Positions 20,381-34,079 are shown, counted from the stretch's first letter. The stretch is 64,000 nt of DNA from Deinococcus terrestris (GCF_009377345.1 NZ_WBSL01000001.1:929001-993000); one strand, 5' to 3'. Notes: generated by a model from the sequence alone, not told the origin. Translations and numbers: made by a program.

Positions 20381-21514
20381 ATGCAAGAGCAACGCAAGAG
20401 CATGGGGAGTGCCCTGGTCGACGTGTTCGACGCCGCCGTGGCCCTCGCCAAGACCGAAGTGCGGGGAATCGCCCATCAGGTTGGGCAGGTCGCCAAGGCC
20501 AAGGGTCTGGGCGTCGTCCTGCTGCTGGGCGCGACCGGGCCGCTGATTCTGGGGCTGGTGTTCCTGATTCTGGCCCTCTTCTACGGCCTGATGCGGCTGG
20601 GTCTGGGGGCCTGGGTCGCCGCACTCATCATCGCGCTGCTGAGCTTTGTCGTGATGGGCGTGCTGGTGATGATGGGCCTACGCAAGCTCAGCGCCGAGGT
20701 GCCGCGCGAGGGCGGCGACCGCTCCGATCCCGGCCGCCCCATGACCGAGGACGAGCGGCTGGAGGCCCAGTATCAGGCCGAGCAGAGCGGCAAGCTGCGC
20801 GAGGTCCAGTACCCCGCGCCCACGGGGACGCAGGCGGCGGCCCAGGTTGCCGGAACGGGCACCCGCGCCGTGGACACGGACACGGTGATTGCCACCCCGG
20901 TGGCAGGCGGCGCGGGCACGAGTGGGAGCCGGATGGGCGAGGCCAGCGTCAGCCCCAGCCGGGGGTCGTACCTGACGGGTCAGGCCACCGGGGCCCCGAC
21001 GGGCAACTCGGCGCCGCACACCCGCACCTCGCCCGATACCGCCGCGAACATCGACAGCCTCGGCCCGGCCCACACCGGGACCCGTGCGAGCGCCGCGTCG
21101 GTGGCGATGGGCGCGGACGTGGAGCGCGGCACCGTGCGCCCCGGCGTCAGCACTTCCGGCTTTACGGCGGGGGGCGTCGGCGTGAACGCCAGCGATCAGG
21201 GGGCGGGCATCAAGACCACCCTCACCCGTCAGGAAGGCGTCTCTGACGGTGTGGCGCTGCGTGGCACCGACGCCGGGGAGGTGCGTCTCCCCGTGTACGA
21301 GGCCACCGAGACAGGCGAGCCGCAGGTGTACGGCAGCGGCCTGAACAAGAAGCTCGACGGCAGCGAGACCCATGACGCCGGAGCGGGCGGGCACGGCGGA
21401 CACACCAAGCATGACCCCAACATCCAGCATCCCGTGGTGCTCAAGGACGCGCCGGGAATCCCGGTCAGCACCGAGCCCACCTTCCGGGACGACATGCCCA
21501 AGGAGGACCAGTGA
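20381..21514 (+). CDS. Holin-X/DUF1469-like membrane protein with long disordered tail
   Basis: 377 residues. The first 110 contain an amphipathic helix and two membrane helices (about 42-66 and 72-98), the arrangement of the phage-holin-superfamily-6/YqjE-type envelope proteins. The remaining 265 residues are low-complexity (Gly, Thr, Ala, Ser, Asp), ending in a His/Gly-rich patch [15 protein letters not shown] strong GGAGG lies four bases before the ATG. Its stop overlaps the next gene. Proteins of this pair type accompany stress responses. This is not evidence of a prophage, since no other phage gene is nearby. Confidence 0.75.
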   Translation: MQEQRKSMGSALVDVFDAAVALAKTEVRGIAHQVGQVAKAKGLGVVLLLGATGPLILGLVFLILALFYGLMRLGLGAWVAALIIALLSFVVMGVLVMMGLRKLSAEVPREGGDRSDPGRPMTEDERLEAQYQAEQSGKLREVQYPAPTGTQAAAQVAGTGTRAVDTDTVIATPVAGGAGTSGSRMGEASVSPSRGSYLTGQATGAPTGNSAPHTRTSPDTAANIDSLGPAHTGTRASAASVAMGADVERGTVRPGVSTSGFTAGGVGVNASDQGAGIKTTLTRQEGVSDGVALRGTDAGEVRLPVYEATETGEPQVYGSGLNKKLDGSETHDAGAGGHGGHTKHDPNIQHPVVLKDAPGIPVSTEPTFRDDMPKEDQ

Positions 21515-22221
21515 TGGACGCCTACTCCCGCAGTGAGCGTGACGAGGCCCGCGCCCGCCTGAGGGCCAGCGTGGACGCATTGACCGAACAGGCCAGCCTT
21601 CAAGTGCAGATGCAGAAAGACCCCCTCAGGATGCTGGGCGGCGCGTCGGCGGTCGGCGCCCTGGTGGGAATCGCGGTGGGGCGGCAATTCCGGCGCAGCA
21701 AGAAGATTTATGTGGACGCCACCAGCCCCGCCAAGCACCAGAAGGCCCTGATCAAGGCCCAGCACAAGCAGCAGGGCGGCAAGGGCGTGGGTGGAGCCCT
21801 CGTCGCCACCCTGACAACCCTGGCTTTCAAGGCGCTGAACGAGCGGGTACTGACGCCCAAACTCGAGGAGATCGCGGGTGGGCTGATGGAGAAGGCCGGA
21901 CAGGAGCCGGGCAAGGGGAGCGGTGGGCAGGCCGCGAAGACCAGCGCCCGCCCCAGCGCGGCAGCCCCCGCAGCCTCTTCCGGCGGAGCGGCCAGTTTCC
22001 TCAAGCGTCCCGAGCCTGTGGGGACGGCAGGCACGTCCGGCAAGCCGACCTACGGCGAGCAAAGCCTCGATCAGGCGGTGGCCAGCGGCTCGCCCAGCGT
22101 GTCGGCCGCGACTGCTCCCTCCCACGTCGGTGTGCTCCCCACGCCCAAAAGCATGGTGGAAGCCAAGGCCCAGGGCACGCCCATCGCGCCCGATGAGAAG
22201 GTCAATCCCAATCTGCGCTGA
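21514..22221 (+). CDS. DUF3618-like envelope stress protein
   Basis: 235 residues. The N-terminal helix [18 protein letters not shown] matches the DUF3618/YqjD style, followed by a Gly-rich membrane-like segment ([15 protein letters not shown], about 43-58), a basic region and a low-complexity Ala/Ser/Pro tail. The start ATG overlaps the preceding stop by one base, with AAGGAGG seven bases before it, so it is translationally coupled to the holin-like gene. The pair resembles YqjD/YqjE, which associate with membranes and ribosomes in enterics. Function here is unknown. Confidence 0.72.
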   Translation: MDAYSRSERDEARARLRASVDALTEQASLQVQMQKDPLRMLGGASAVGALVGIAVGRQFRRSKKIYVDATSPAKHQKALIKAQHKQQGGKGVGGALVATLTTLAFKALNERVLTPKLEEIAGGLMEKAGQEPGKGSGGQAAKTSARPSAAAPAASSGGAASFLKRPEPVGTAGTSGKPTYGEQSLDQAVASGSPSVSAATAPSHVGVLPTPKSMVEAKAQGTPIAPDEKVNPNLR

Positions 22222-22237
22222 GCCGCCTCTTGTCATC

Positions 22238-22265
22238 AGCAGCCCACCCGCGAAGGTGGGCTGCT
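22238..22265 (+). terminator. Intrinsic terminator
   Basis: Eleven-base perfect stem AGCAGCCCACC / GGTGGGCTGCT with a six-base loop and TT following. It ends the two-gene envelope operon before the Fur-family gene. Confidence 0.85.
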
Positions 22266-22304
22266 TTGGCATAGGTCGTGATTCGGTCTGCTAGCCTGCG
22301 CCCC

Positions 22305-22691
<387 letters not shown>

Positions 22692-22716
22692 GGCCGGGCC
22701 GCTTGTTCAGGCACAG

Positions 22717-23301
22717 TTAGGGAGTCAAGGACATATGCAAGCGCTCAAGCACCGCCGCGTTGGGTCCCGGTGTGCGGTAGGGATTGAGGGCAGACTGGGC
22801 CAGGAGGACCTGAACCGTCCCGAGTCCCCCAGGCACCTGAAAGCTGTAGAGCAGCGCCGTGCGGTTGACCGGGCCATCCGGCGCGGCAAAGCGGGCACGG
22901 GCGGCGAGCAGTTCGGCCCGGCGGGCGAGGTCGGCCTCGGCCCGCGCAAGCTGGGTGCGCTGGCTGGTTGTCAGTGCGGCGAGCAGGCGCTCCCGACTCT
23001 GCCCCGCCGCTGAGGCTCCCAGGGTGGGGGCGGCGGCCAGGGCCTGGGCCTCGGCCCGCAGGGCGGCGCGGGCGGGGGCGTCCAGGGTCAGCGTGCCCCG
23101 CGCGGTGAGATCGGCCAGCACCCGCACGGTGCGGAGGAGGTGCAGGGTGGGCAGGGCCGCCTGCACCCGCTGGGGCGTCTGGACACTCATGGGCACCTCG
23201 CTGCGGGGCGCCGCCGTCCGGCCCGCAGCCGGGGAACTCGCCGCCCCCATGCCCCCACCGAGGGCCACCAGAGCCAGGCCGATCAGCACACACCGCGTCA
23301 T
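22717..23301 (-). CDS. Exported protein, unknown
   Basis: 194 residues with a signal peptide (about 1-22). The mature part is mostly helical: Ala/Leu/Arg-rich, about residues 45-150, with a long LTARGTLTLDAPARAALRAEAQALAA region that could be coiled coil. The C-terminus RTALLYSFQVPGGLGTVQVLLAQ may be a beta segment. No Cys and no catalytic motif. TAAGCT ends six bases before the ATG, so it is leaderless and monocistronic. No family recognised. Confidence 0.72.
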   Translation of the reverse strand: MTRCVLIGLALVALGGGMGAASSPAAGRTAAPRSEVPMSVQTPQRVQAALPTLHLLRTVRVLADLTARGTLTLDAPARAALRAEAQALAAAPTLGASAAGQSRERLLAALTTSQRTQLARAEADLARRAELLAARARFAAPDGPVNRTALLYSFQVPGGLGTVQVLLAQSALNPYRTPGPNAAVLERLHMSLTP

Positions 23302-23359
23302 GGATTCAGCTTAGCCCCAGCCGGTGACGGGCGGCTGACCCTGCGCGGCCCAGCAGAAG

Positions 23360-23387
23360 GGAGCCGGGACTCCCAGATCCCGGCTCC
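23360..23387 (-). terminator. Terminator after the large lipoprotein peptidase gene
   Basis: Ten-base perfect stem GGAGCCGGGA / TCCCGGCTCC with an eight-base loop, 30 bases after the stop of the minus-strand gene at 23417. Confidence 0.75.
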
Positions 23388-23416
23388 CCTCCCCAGCGTA
23401 TCGGCTGGTGTCGGCT

Positions 23417-25480
23417 TTACTCCGACAGGCGGCGGGCACGCTGCTCGGGGGTTTCCTCGGGCAGGATCCAGGCGCCCTTCTTGGGAAGGTGATCCTTGCT
23501 GACGCGCGGCTGGGCCTTGACCGTCTGTGCCGACAGCCCGGTCAGGTTCTCGTACCACTTGTAGGCCTGCACCTGCACGCCCGCCGTGGTCGCGGCGTCC
23601 AGCACGGCGCGATAGCCCTGGTGCCCCAGCTCGGCGGCCCTGAGGTAGTTCAGGGCGGCGTACTCGCGCTCGGCCTGCGCGAAGAGGGCGTCGGCGCTGC
23701 GGGCCGCGCTCTGCACGCCCTGGACCTTGCCCGCGCGGCGGGTGATTTCCAGAATCGCGTTGGTGTTGTTAAGGTACGCGGCCGTCAGGTAGCGGTACTG
23801 GGCGTCGAGGTTGAACTGCCCGAAGGTGCGCGACAGGTCGTTGTAGGACATGATCGTCGCGCTCTGGTCGCCCGAATCCACGAAGCGGAAGGGACCGCTG
23901 GAGCCGTACGAGAGGTCCTCTTCGCTGTCGTAGCCGTCGTGCGGGTGCGAGAGGCTGAGGTGGTGCCCGACCTCGTGGACGGTCGTGTCGGTAAAGCCGT
24001 AGCCCGCGTTGATCAGGCTGGGCGTCAGGAAGGAGTACACGAAGCTCTGGGTCCCGGTCTGACCGTCGTCGTAGGCCACGCCCAGCAGCCCGCCCTGACT
24101 GTCGCTCGCATCGTTGAAGGCGTAGATCGGCAGCAGGTACTTGTCCCCGGCCGCCCTGTAGCTCTCGCGCAGCTCGCGCACCCCGAACTGGAACAGCTCC
24201 TCACCGGAGAAATCCGCGAAGTCGGGCGAGCAGATGTCTTCCGCCTCGACCGGGAAAAAGCAGTTGTACACGTCCGCGAGGTCGCCGTCGAGCGCCGTCT
24301 GCCGGACGTTGGTGCTGAACTTGGCGAAGGGCTGGAGCACCGACACACGGCTCTGCAGCAGAGTGCGGTTGAGCAGCGTGCCGGGGTCGCGGGCGCCCTC
24401 GCCCTGCTCGACGCGCACGTCGAGTTCGATCTCCTCGGGCATGCGCGGCGGCGTCAGGGCCACCCGGTAGATCGGGCTGGGGGTGAACAGCAGGTTCAGG
24501 GCGGTGTAGCGGACCACCCGCGCGAGGTCCACGCTGACCTTGCGGCCATAGGCCGTGCTGGCCTTGCGGGTGCCGTATTCCCAGATGGGCGGCATGCGGT
24601 AGTCGGGCTCCCCGTCCCCGGTCGAGTCCGCGTTCGTCACGTCCCAGGCGTCGGTCCAGGGGTCGGGGTTGGCCGACAGGTCGTAGAACCACACGCGCTG
24701 CGGCGCCGCACCCTGGCGCACGCTGCCGCCCCAGGCGATCAGGCGTCGGCTGGCGCGGGCGCCGAAGCGCGTCCCGGTGTCGGTGTCAGCGGCGTCCGCG
24801 CGGGTGTAGGAGTGGAACTTGAAGTCTGGGCGGCTGTACCAGTTCACCAGGTAGATCGTGTACTCGCCGGGCTTGACCCCCACGCGCGAGACGTTGTCGG
24901 CCAGCCAGTTCTCGGTCGCCAGGGCGTCAATCTCGAAGTTTTTTTCGACGGGGCGGTTGATCAGCGGGGAGGGCGTCTCGCAGTCGTCCACGGGCACCTG
25001 ATAGGGCTCACCTGTCTCCTCGTCCACCTCCGTCACGAACTGGCAGTTGAAGTACTTCTGAAAGACCGTCAGCGGCCTCTCGGCGGCGTTCTGCGACAGG
25101 TACCCGAAAAAGTCGTTCTCGAACTGCTGGTCCGCAAACACGTAGTTGTAGTCGTAGTCGAAGACGTTGCCGGTGTACTCAGTATTGCCGTAGGCGCTGG
25201 GAAGGCGGGCAATGGTCTCGTACGACTTCGGCAGGATGTTCTGAAAATCCCGCGTGTTCACGTTCTGGGCGGTCTGGACCTGGCCGGGCAGCGCTTCGCG
25301 GTAGCCCACGAAGACCACATTGACCTTCAGGCGGGTGCGGACGCTGTCCTGCTCGCCGGGCTTGAGGGTGCTCAGGCGGCCGAACTCGGTGTCGGTGCCC
25401 GGCGTCGGCTGAGTCCGGGTGGTGCAGGAGGCGAGCAGCGAGGCGCTGAGCAAAAACAGGGCGGTGGCGCGAAGGTTCAT
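23417..25480 (-). CDS. Large zincin-type metallopeptidase lipoprotein
   Basis: 687 residues with a lipoprotein signal peptide (lipobox LASC, about Cys19). The zinc motif HEVGHHLSLSHPHDG lies about residues 500-514, with a Met-turn ATIMSYND about 40 residues later, so the fold is metzincin-like. The 480-residue N-terminal part is rich in Tyr, Asp and Asn and has no match that I recognise. It has only one obvious Cys pair (FNCQF / DDCETP). A lysine/arginine-rich tail follows. AGGAGG precedes the ATG at 25480. It probably sits on the outer face of the envelope and digests protein. Specificity unknown. Confidence 0.85.
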   Translation of the reverse strand: MNLRATALFLLSASLLASCTTRTQPTPGTDTEFGRLSTLKPGEQDSVRTRLKVNVVFVGYREALPGQVQTAQNVNTRDFQNILPKSYETIARLPSAYGNTEYTGNVFDYDYNYVFADQQFENDFFGYLSQNAAERPLTVFQKYFNCQFVTEVDEETGEPYQVPVDDCETPSPLINRPVEKNFEIDALATENWLADNVSRVGVKPGEYTIYLVNWYSRPDFKFHSYTRADAADTDTGTRFGARASRRLIAWGGSVRQGAAPQRVWFYDLSANPDPWTDAWDVTNADSTGDGEPDYRMPPIWEYGTRKASTAYGRKVSVDLARVVRYTALNLLFTPSPIYRVALTPPRMPEEIELDVRVEQGEGARDPGTLLNRTLLQSRVSVLQPFAKFSTNVRQTALDGDLADVYNCFFPVEAEDICSPDFADFSGEELFQFGVRELRESYRAAGDKYLLPIYAFNDASDSQGGLLGVAYDDGQTGTQSFVYSFLTPSLINAGYGFTDTTVHEVGHHLSLSHPHDGYDSEEDLSYGSSGPFRFVDSGDQSATIMSYNDLSRTFGQFNLDAQYRYLTAAYLNNTNAILEITRRAGKVQGVQSAARSADALFAQAEREYAALNYLRAAELGHQGYRAVLDAATTAGVQVQAYKWYENLTGLSAQTVKAQPRVSKDHLPKKGAWILPEETPEQRARRLSE

Positions 25481-25561
25481 AGGCCTCCTGGGGTCCTGGC
25501 TGGGGACCGTGAGTGGAATCGAGTGGTGCAATGAGAAGTTTAGCCATTTTTAGGGAGGCCA

Positions 25562-25580
25562 TGCCCCCCACCTGGGGGCA
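25562..25580. other. Small palindrome between divergent genes
   Basis: TGCCCCC (25562-25568) / GGGGGCA (25574-25580) with a five-base loop, upstream of the metY promoter. It could be a weak terminator or a protein site. Nothing links it to a gene. Confidence 0.35.
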
Positions 25581-25600
25581 GCGTCGCCTGGACAAGTGCG

Positions 25601-25630
25601 TTGACCTGCCGCCGCCTGGCCTGTTACCTT
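25601..25630 (+). promoter_or_regulatory. Promoter of the met operon
   Basis: -35 TTGACC (25601-25606), 18-base spacer, -10 TACCTT (25625-25630). Transcription would begin about 25637, just ahead of the SAM riboswitch. Confidence 0.6.
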
Positions 25631-25656
25631 TCTGGACAGCTCCCGCGTGGAGCGAC

Positions 25657-28227
<2,571 letters not shown>

Positions 28228-28229
<2 letters not shown>

Positions 28230-28297
28230 AGCATTGGACAGAGTGACGGCCCCCGGGAAACAGCGCCCCAGGTGCCTCCCCAAACGCCCAATGCTCT
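28228..28297. repeat. Inverted repeat between metX and glycosyltransferase gene
   Basis: Perfect ten-base repeat AGAGCATTGG (28228-28237) / CCAATGCTCT (28288-28297) with about 50 bases between. The left arm overlaps the metX stop. It has the look of a small mobile-type or repetitive palindrome, but no second copy is visible here. No gene lies in the 28230-28376 gap. Confidence 0.45.
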
Positions 28298-28376
28298 CCT
28301 TGAATTCGCTCGCTCTACCCGGCCAACGAATGCGGAACACCGCCGCAGTCTTATGGCAAATCCTCTAGGGCTCTGC

Positions 28377-29504
28377 TCAGACTTCGCGCAGCAGCTCGGC
28401 CAGGCGGTCGGCCGTGTGGGTCAGGGTGTGGCGAGAGAGAACATGCGCCCGTGCCGCCGCCCCGAACTCGCGGGCACGGTGGGGGTGGGCGGCCAGGGCA
28501 CCCAGCGCCGTGGCGAGCAGGCCCGGCCGGGGCTTGACGAGCAGGCCCGACACCCCGTCCTGCACGAGTTCGGCCTGCGCGGGGATGGGCGTGGTCACGA
28601 CTGGCAGGCCGGAAGCCATCGCCTCCAGCGTCACGAGCGACTGGTTTTCCGCCAGGGTGGGTTGTAGCAGCGCGTCGGCGGCGCGGTAGAGGTCGGGCAT
28701 GTCCCAGCGGCGGCCCAGGAAGCGCGTGTTCGTGATGCTCCCCCGCCGCGCCACCCCCTGCACGAGGTTCCCCAGCGGCGAGTCCATGTCCCCGGTAAAG
28801 ACGAAGTCGAGGTGGGGCGCAGCCCGCGCCGCGAGCAGGGCCGTCATCTGGTTCTTCTCGGGGGCGAAGCGGCCCGGCACAAGGACGGTGAAGCGCCGGA
28901 AGCCGTGCGCCTCCCGCAGCGCGGCCCGTTCCGCCTCGTCGTGCGCGGGGCGGTAGCGCTCCACGTCCACGCCGTTGTGCAGCACGCGCACGTCGGGCAG
29001 GCGCATCTGCCGCCGCACGAAGTCCCCGGCCCACTCGGAGACGGTCAGAATGCGGTCGGCCTGCCGGAACGGTCCGGCCTTCGTCCAGGGGTACGCCTCG
29101 CGGTGGGTGAAGCGCAGGGGCTGGGGGTAGTGGAACTCCATCTGGTCGTGGCTGACCACCCAGCGTGGCCCCCGCAGGCGGGGCAGCAGCTCGCTGTAGT
29201 GGTGGCGGTACCACATCTGAAGCACGCGCAGGTCGAAGTCACGGGTCAGCTCGGGCAATTCCTCCAGCGCTCTGTAACGGTGCACCGCCACCCCCGCCTC
29301 CCCGAAGCGGCGCACGAGTTCGTCCAGCCGGGGCTCGCGGCTCAGGAACATGGTCGTCCGCAGGCCCCGCGCCTGAAGCATGGGCAACAGGTCCAGCAGC
29401 CAGACCTCGCTGCCCGCCACGCGCGGCGCGTCGGTCATGAAGGCGATGTGGGTGCGGGAGGAGGTCAGGGAGGCGGGGGCCGTGGAGGGAGCCGACGAAC
29501 GCAT
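28377..29504 (-). CDS. Glycosyltransferase family 4 (GT-B)
   Basis: 375 residues with two Rossmann-like domains. The C-terminal donor-binding half has [13 protein letters not shown] (about 205-217), the [26 protein letters not shown] segment (E-x7-E motif region, about 290-315) and a final helix [11 protein letters not shown]. The N-terminal half has [22 protein letters not shown]. Acts on a cytoplasmic lipid or sugar acceptor, probably for envelope polysaccharide or glycolipid. Acceptor unknown. TAGCCT ends six bases before the ATG. Isolated from other cell-wall genes. Confidence 0.85.
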   Translation of the reverse strand: MRSSAPSTAPASLTSSRTHIAFMTDAPRVAGSEVWLLDLLPMLQARGLRTTMFLSREPRLDELVRRFGEAGVAVHRYRALEELPELTRDFDLRVLQMWYRHHYSELLPRLRGPRWVVSHDQMEFHYPQPLRFTHREAYPWTKAGPFRQADRILTVSEWAGDFVRRQMRLPDVRVLHNGVDVERYRPAHDEAERAALREAHGFRRFTVLVPGRFAPEKNQMTALLAARAAPHLDFVFTGDMDSPLGNLVQGVARRGSITNTRFLGRRWDMPDLYRAADALLQPTLAENQSLVTLEAMASGLPVVTTPIPAQAELVQDGVSGLLVKPRPGLLATALGALAAHPHRAREFGAAARAHVLSRHTLTHTADRLAELLREV

Positions 29505-29557
29505 TCGCGCAGGCTAGAGCAAATCTTGGGCAGGCAGGCGCCGACCCCGCCCGGTCC

Positions 29558-30412
29558 CTACTCCACCGTCTCTCCGCGCTGCAACTTCACCGCCCGCACG
29601 AGGTTCTGGAACATCAGCGCACTCGTCAGCGGCCCGACGCCGCCCGGCACCGGGGTCTGTGCCCGCACGAGGAGGCCAGGCCGGGCGTCGCCCACCACCC
29701 CTTCTCCGTCATTGGGCACGTTGATCCCCGCGTCCACAACGACGTGGTGCGGCTGCACATGCTCCGGGCGCAGCAGGTCCGCGTGCCCGACGGCGACGAC
29801 CACCGCGTCCTGCCCCCGCAAGACCCCGGCGAGGTCGCCTGTATGCTCGTTGCACAGGGTCACGGTGACGCCCCGGTTGTTCAGCATGAAGGTCAGGGGC
29901 CGTCCCACCGTGCGCCCCGGCCCGATCACGGCGACCCGCCGCCCGCGCAGATCGTCCCCCAGCGCCTCCCGCAGCAGGAAGCGCACGCTGCGCGGAGTGG
30001 GGGGCAGCAGGGCCTCGGCCTCCCGGCCCGCCGCGATCAGGGCGAGATTGGCAGGGGTCAGGCCCTCCACGTCCTTGCGGGGGGCGATGTGGAGGAGCGC
30101 GGCGTCGGCATCCAGCCCCGGCGCGAGCGGCAGTTCGAGGACGACGCCGTGCACCTCCGGGTCGGCGGAGAAGCCTTGCAACTCGGCCTCCAACTCGGCC
30201 TGCGTCGCCTCCGCGCCCAGGTCGCGCACGCTGAAGCGCACCCCGATCCGCTCGGCCTGTCGCTCCTTGCTGTGCACATAGACCGCCGAAGCCTCGTCGT
30301 GCGAGGCGAGCACCGAGACGAGGTGGGGCCGGAAGGTCCACTCTGCGAGCGCCGCCCGCACCTCGCGGGTCACCTGGCCCGCCAGGGGTTTGCCGAGGAG
30401 AGAGGTCGTCAT
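29558..30412 (-). CDS. folD: Methylenetetrahydrofolate dehydrogenase / cyclohydrolase
   Basis: 284-residue bifunctional FolD that interconverts 5,10-methylene-, methenyl- and 10-formyl-THF. The catalytic Tyr-Lys pair is in [13 protein letters not shown] (about 48-60), the NADP site is [16 protein letters not shown] (about 165-180), and the C-terminal [14 protein letters not shown] signature is present. It follows purH by ten bases and supplies the 10-formyl-THF used by PurH, so the two are functionally linked. A GGGAGGGGAG site precedes the ATG. Confidence 0.93.
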   Translation of the reverse strand: MTTSLLGKPLAGQVTREVRAALAEWTFRPHLVSVLASHDEASAVYVHSKERQAERIGVRFSVRDLGAEATQAELEAELQGFSADPEVHGVVLELPLAPGLDADAALLHIAPRKDVEGLTPANLALIAAGREAEALLPPTPRSVRFLLREALGDDLRGRRVAVIGPGRTVGRPLTFMLNNRGVTVTLCNEHTGDLAGVLRGQDAVVVAVGHADLLRPEHVQPHHVVVDAGINVPNDGEGVVGDARPGLLVRAQTPVPGGVGPLTSALMFQNLVRAVKLQRGETVE

Positions 30413-30422
30413 CTCCCCTCCC

Positions 30423-31946
30423 CTAGTGCCGGAAATGCCGCGAGCCGGTCAGGACCATGCTCAGGCCCAGCTCGTTCGCCGCTGCGATGACCTCCGGGTC
30501 GCGCTTGGCGCCGCCGGGCTGGAGGATGGCCGTGACACCCGCCCCCGCCGCGAGCCGCACCACGTCGTCAAAGGGGAAGAAAGCCTCGGACGCGAGGACC
30601 GCCCCGCGTGCCCGCTCGCCCGCGTTGGCGACGGCGCGTTCGGCGGCCCAGATGCGGCTGACCGCGCCCGCGCCCAGGCCCACCGTCACGCCGCCCCGTG
30701 CCAGGGCCACCGCGTTGGAGCGGGCGTGCTTGACCACCGCCCAGGCGAAGCGCAGGTCGGGCCACTCTTCCTCGGAGGGCGGGCGGGTGGTCACCACCTC
30801 CGGGCACAGGTCGTCCCAAACGCGGGCGTCCCGCCCCTGCACGGCGAAGCCCCCCGCGATCGGACGGAGGTCCAGCGGGCCGGGGGCCATGTCCGGCGTC
30901 GCGACGAGGACCCGCAGGTCGGGCTTTTTCGCCGCGAACCACGCCGCCGCCTCGGGGGTCACGTCGGGGGCGACCAACACTTCCAGAAAGGTGCCGCGCA
31001 TCGCCTGCGCTGCTACGAGGTCCACCGGGCGACTGACCGCGACCACCCCGCCGAACACGCTGAGGGTGTCGGCGTCGCGGGCGCGTTCCCAGGCCTCGGC
31101 CACCGTCCCCGCGACCGCCACCCCACAGGGGTTGCCGTGCTTGACGGCCACGCAGACCGCGCCCTGCTCCTGCCCGCCCAGCTCGGCGGCGAGCGCCCAG
31201 GCGGAATCGGCGTCGGCATAGTTGTTGAAGCTCATGGGCTTGCCCGACAGCAGCCGGGCGTCCAGCACTGGGCCGCGCTCTCCCTCCCGGCGGTAGATTG
31301 CGCCGGGCTGGTGAGGGTTCTCGCCGTAGCGGACCTCGGCCACGCGCGACAGGGCGAGGGGAAGGCGCTCGGGGAACTGGCCTCCCTCCTCCCCCGTCAG
31401 GTATCCGGCAATCGCCGCGTCGTAGTCGGCGGTGTGGCGAAAAGCCTTGGCGGCGAGGCGGCGGCGCTCTGCCGGGGACACTTCCCCTGCGAGGGCGAGC
31501 GGGTAGTCGGCAGGGTCCACCAGCACCAGCACCGCCGCGTGGTTCTTGGCCGCCGCCCGCAGCATCGCGGGGCCGCCGATATCGATCTGGTCGACGGCTT
31601 CTCCGAACGCCGCGCCCCGCGCCACCGTCTCGCGGAACGGGTAGAGGTTAACGCACACGAGGTCGATGGGGCCGATGCCGTGCGCCTCCAACTCCGCGAG
31701 GTGCCCCGGCTCCCGCCGCGCCAGAATGCCGCCGTGGATGGCCGGGTGCAGGGTCTTGACCCGCCCGTCCAGAATCTCCGGGAACCCCGTCACGTCGCTC
31801 ACCGCCGTCGCGGGCACGCCCGCTGCCCGCAGCGCCGCCAGCGTCCCGCCCGTGCTGAGAATCTCCCAGCCCCGCGCGGCCAACTCGCGGCCGAACTCTG
31901 CCACGCCCGTCTTGTCGCTTACCGAGATCAAGGCCCGTTGCGTCAT
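30423..31946 (-). CDS. purH: Bifunctional AICAR formyltransferase / IMP cyclohydrolase
   Basis: 507-residue PurH, last two steps of IMP synthesis. The N-terminal IMP cyclohydrolase domain has [12 protein letters not shown] and [13 protein letters not shown]. The C-terminal AICAR transformylase domain (about 200 on) has [12 protein letters not shown] and the Lys-His motif [11 protein letters not shown]. The final residues GSRHFRH match the usual PurH terminus. A 149-base gap upstream (31947-32095) holds a GGACGC/GCGTCC hairpin but no gene, so expression of purH may be attenuated. folD follows in the same operon. Confidence 0.94.
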   Translation of the reverse strand: MTQRALISVSDKTGVAEFGRELAARGWEILSTGGTLAALRAAGVPATAVSDVTGFPEILDGRVKTLHPAIHGGILARREPGHLAELEAHGIGPIDLVCVNLYPFRETVARGAAFGEAVDQIDIGGPAMLRAAAKNHAAVLVLVDPADYPLALAGEVSPAERRRLAAKAFRHTADYDAAIAGYLTGEEGGQFPERLPLALSRVAEVRYGENPHQPGAIYRREGERGPVLDARLLSGKPMSFNNYADADSAWALAAELGGQEQGAVCVAVKHGNPCGVAVAGTVAEAWERARDADTLSVFGGVVAVSRPVDLVAAQAMRGTFLEVLVAPDVTPEAAAWFAAKKPDLRVLVATPDMAPGPLDLRPIAGGFAVQGRDARVWDDLCPEVVTTRPPSEEEWPDLRFAWAVVKHARSNAVALARGGVTVGLGAGAVSRIWAAERAVANAGERARGAVLASEAFFPFDDVVRLAAGAGVTAILQPGGAKRDPEVIAAANELGLSMVLTGSRHFRH

Positions 31947-32095
31947 GCTGTTCCCCCTGCATCAGCGGACGCCCCCGCCATTAGCAGCGGAAGCGTCCGA
32001 CCCAGGCGTGCGGTCTGTGAGAATCCGGGCGGCTTCCCCGTGGTGTGCCCCACGTTCAGCGCCAGTCGCCGCCGGTCTGGCGAGAGGATACAGAG
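31947..32095 (-). other. purH upstream gap with hairpin
   Basis: No gene in 149 bases. On the minus strand it carries a GGACGC/GCGTCC stem close to purH and, near the RidA end, CGCCAG/CTGGCG around a GC-rich loop. The latter may end the RidA transcript. No riboswitch consensus was recognised. Confidence 0.4.
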
Positions 32096-32503
32096 TCAGG
32101 GCGCAGCGGCGATAGCCTCCACCTCGACGAGCAGTTCGGGGCGCACGAGCCCGGCGACCTGCACCGCGCTGCTCGCCGGGGGCTGGGCAAGATCGATGAA
32201 CTCGTCCCGCACGGCCCGGAGCTGGGGCAGGTCCGCCATATCCGTCAGGAAAAGGGTGAGCTTGACCACGTGATCGAATGTACGCCCGACCTCGGCCAGC
32301 GCGAGCCGGAGGTTCTCGAAAACCTGCCGCGCCTGGGTGGTGAAGTCGCCCGGCCCCACCACCTCCCCCTGGGCATCCACCGCAATCTGACCGGAGAGGT
32401 AAACCGTGCGCCCACCGCGAACCTCGGCGAGATGGGAGTATCCCGGAGTCAGTCCCAGGGCAGGCACCTGAACAAAACGGAGATGGTCCGCCGATTCCCC
32501 CAT
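32096..32503 (-). CDS. RidA-family protein lacking the catalytic arginine
   Basis: 135-residue YjgF/RidA trimer-type protein. FENLRLALAEVGRTFDHVVKLTLFLTDM and the C-terminal VEVEAIAAA match the family, which in archetypal RidA deaminates enamine/imine intermediates. The Arg normally found in the P-A-R-S/T segment is Ser here (PPASSAVQV), so the protein probably belongs to a divergent Rid subfamily without that deaminase activity. Its start overlaps the stop of the gene before it (TGATG), so both are co-translated. Confidence 0.85.
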   Translation of the reverse strand: MGESADHLRFVQVPALGLTPGYSHLAEVRGGRTVYLSGQIAVDAQGEVVGPGDFTTQARQVFENLRLALAEVGRTFDHVVKLTLFLTDMADLPQLRAVRDEFIDLAQPPASSAVQVAGLVRPELLVEVEAIAAAP

Positions 32504-33072
32504 CAGTTGCTATTCCCCGACCCGTCGGGGTTGCCGCTTGGCGGCGTCTCGTGGAGGAGGGCGGGCGCAGCAGCGGGCGTCCCCTCATCTCCCAGGATGG
32601 CCCGCAGCTCGGCGACGACCTGCCGCTCGCGCTCGTTGATCTGCTCGCCGCCGAAGCCCAGGAAGCCGCCCTCCTTGGCCGCCGCCGCCGTGCGCTCGGC
32701 CACGCTCAGAAGCAGGCGGCGGAAGGCGGCGAGGTCCTCGGGGCCAGCCTTGGCGCCCACCAGCCACGCGGCGCGGCGCACCTCCTCCAGGCTGCGGGCG
32801 CGGGCTTCTTCCAGGGTGCGGGGGCGGTCCTGCGTGGGGACCTCCTGGGCGGTGGGCGGCGTGCCCATCAGGTCGGCGGCCATCGCTTCGAGCAGCGGCG
32901 TGCGGTCGGCCGCACCCACGCTCTCGCGGATGGCGGCCCCGACCGCCTGCGCCTCCGCGACGAGGCCGGTCACCCCGCTGGGGCTGGCAGCGACCACGGC
33001 GGCCCCCACGCGGCCGGGGGCAGTCATGACCTGATACCACTCGTCGGGGGTGAAGCTGTCTTTGAGGCTCAT
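32503..33072 (-). CDS. Conserved hypothetical, partner of RidA-like gene
   Basis: 189 residues, mostly helical, starting SLKDSFTPDEWYQVMTAP. A Gly-rich loop KEGGFLGFGGEQINERERQVV near residue 140 and a central charged helix LEEARARSLEEVRRAAW are its marks. No signal peptide or catalytic motif. TAAGGT ends six bases before the ATG, so it is leaderless. The downstream RidA-like gene overlaps its stop, suggesting the two proteins work together. I have seen similar open frames in related bacteria but know no function. Confidence 0.75.
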   Translation of the reverse strand: MSLKDSFTPDEWYQVMTAPGRVGAAVVAASPSGVTGLVAEAQAVGAAIRESVGAADRTPLLEAMAADLMGTPPTAQEVPTQDRPRTLEEARARSLEEVRRAAWLVGAKAGPEDLAAFRRLLLSVAERTAAAAKEGGFLGFGGEQINERERQVVAELRAILGDEGTPAAAPALLHETPPSGNPDGSGNSN

Positions 33073-33171
33073 GGGGGCACCTTACGGGGCGGGCAGCGGA
33101 CGCTGCCTTGCGGGAGCCTTTACGCGGGGGCGGGCCATCCGTCCGCCCGGCCCGGCGCTTAGGCTGGGGGC

Positions 33172-34068
<897 letters not shown>

Positions 34069-34079
34069 GGTTGTCCGAC

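Noticed and set aside
20381..22221. Prophage remnant because of a holin-like domain
   Set aside because: No other phage genes, integrase or attachment site nearby. The domain is common in ordinary envelope proteins.
23408..25534. A 708-residue open frame on the plus strand opposite the lipoprotein peptidase gene
   Set aside because: It is an antisense shadow of high-GC codon structure: rich in Arg/Gly/Val/His, no domain, and no ribosome site. The opposite strand has a clear signal peptide and zinc motif.
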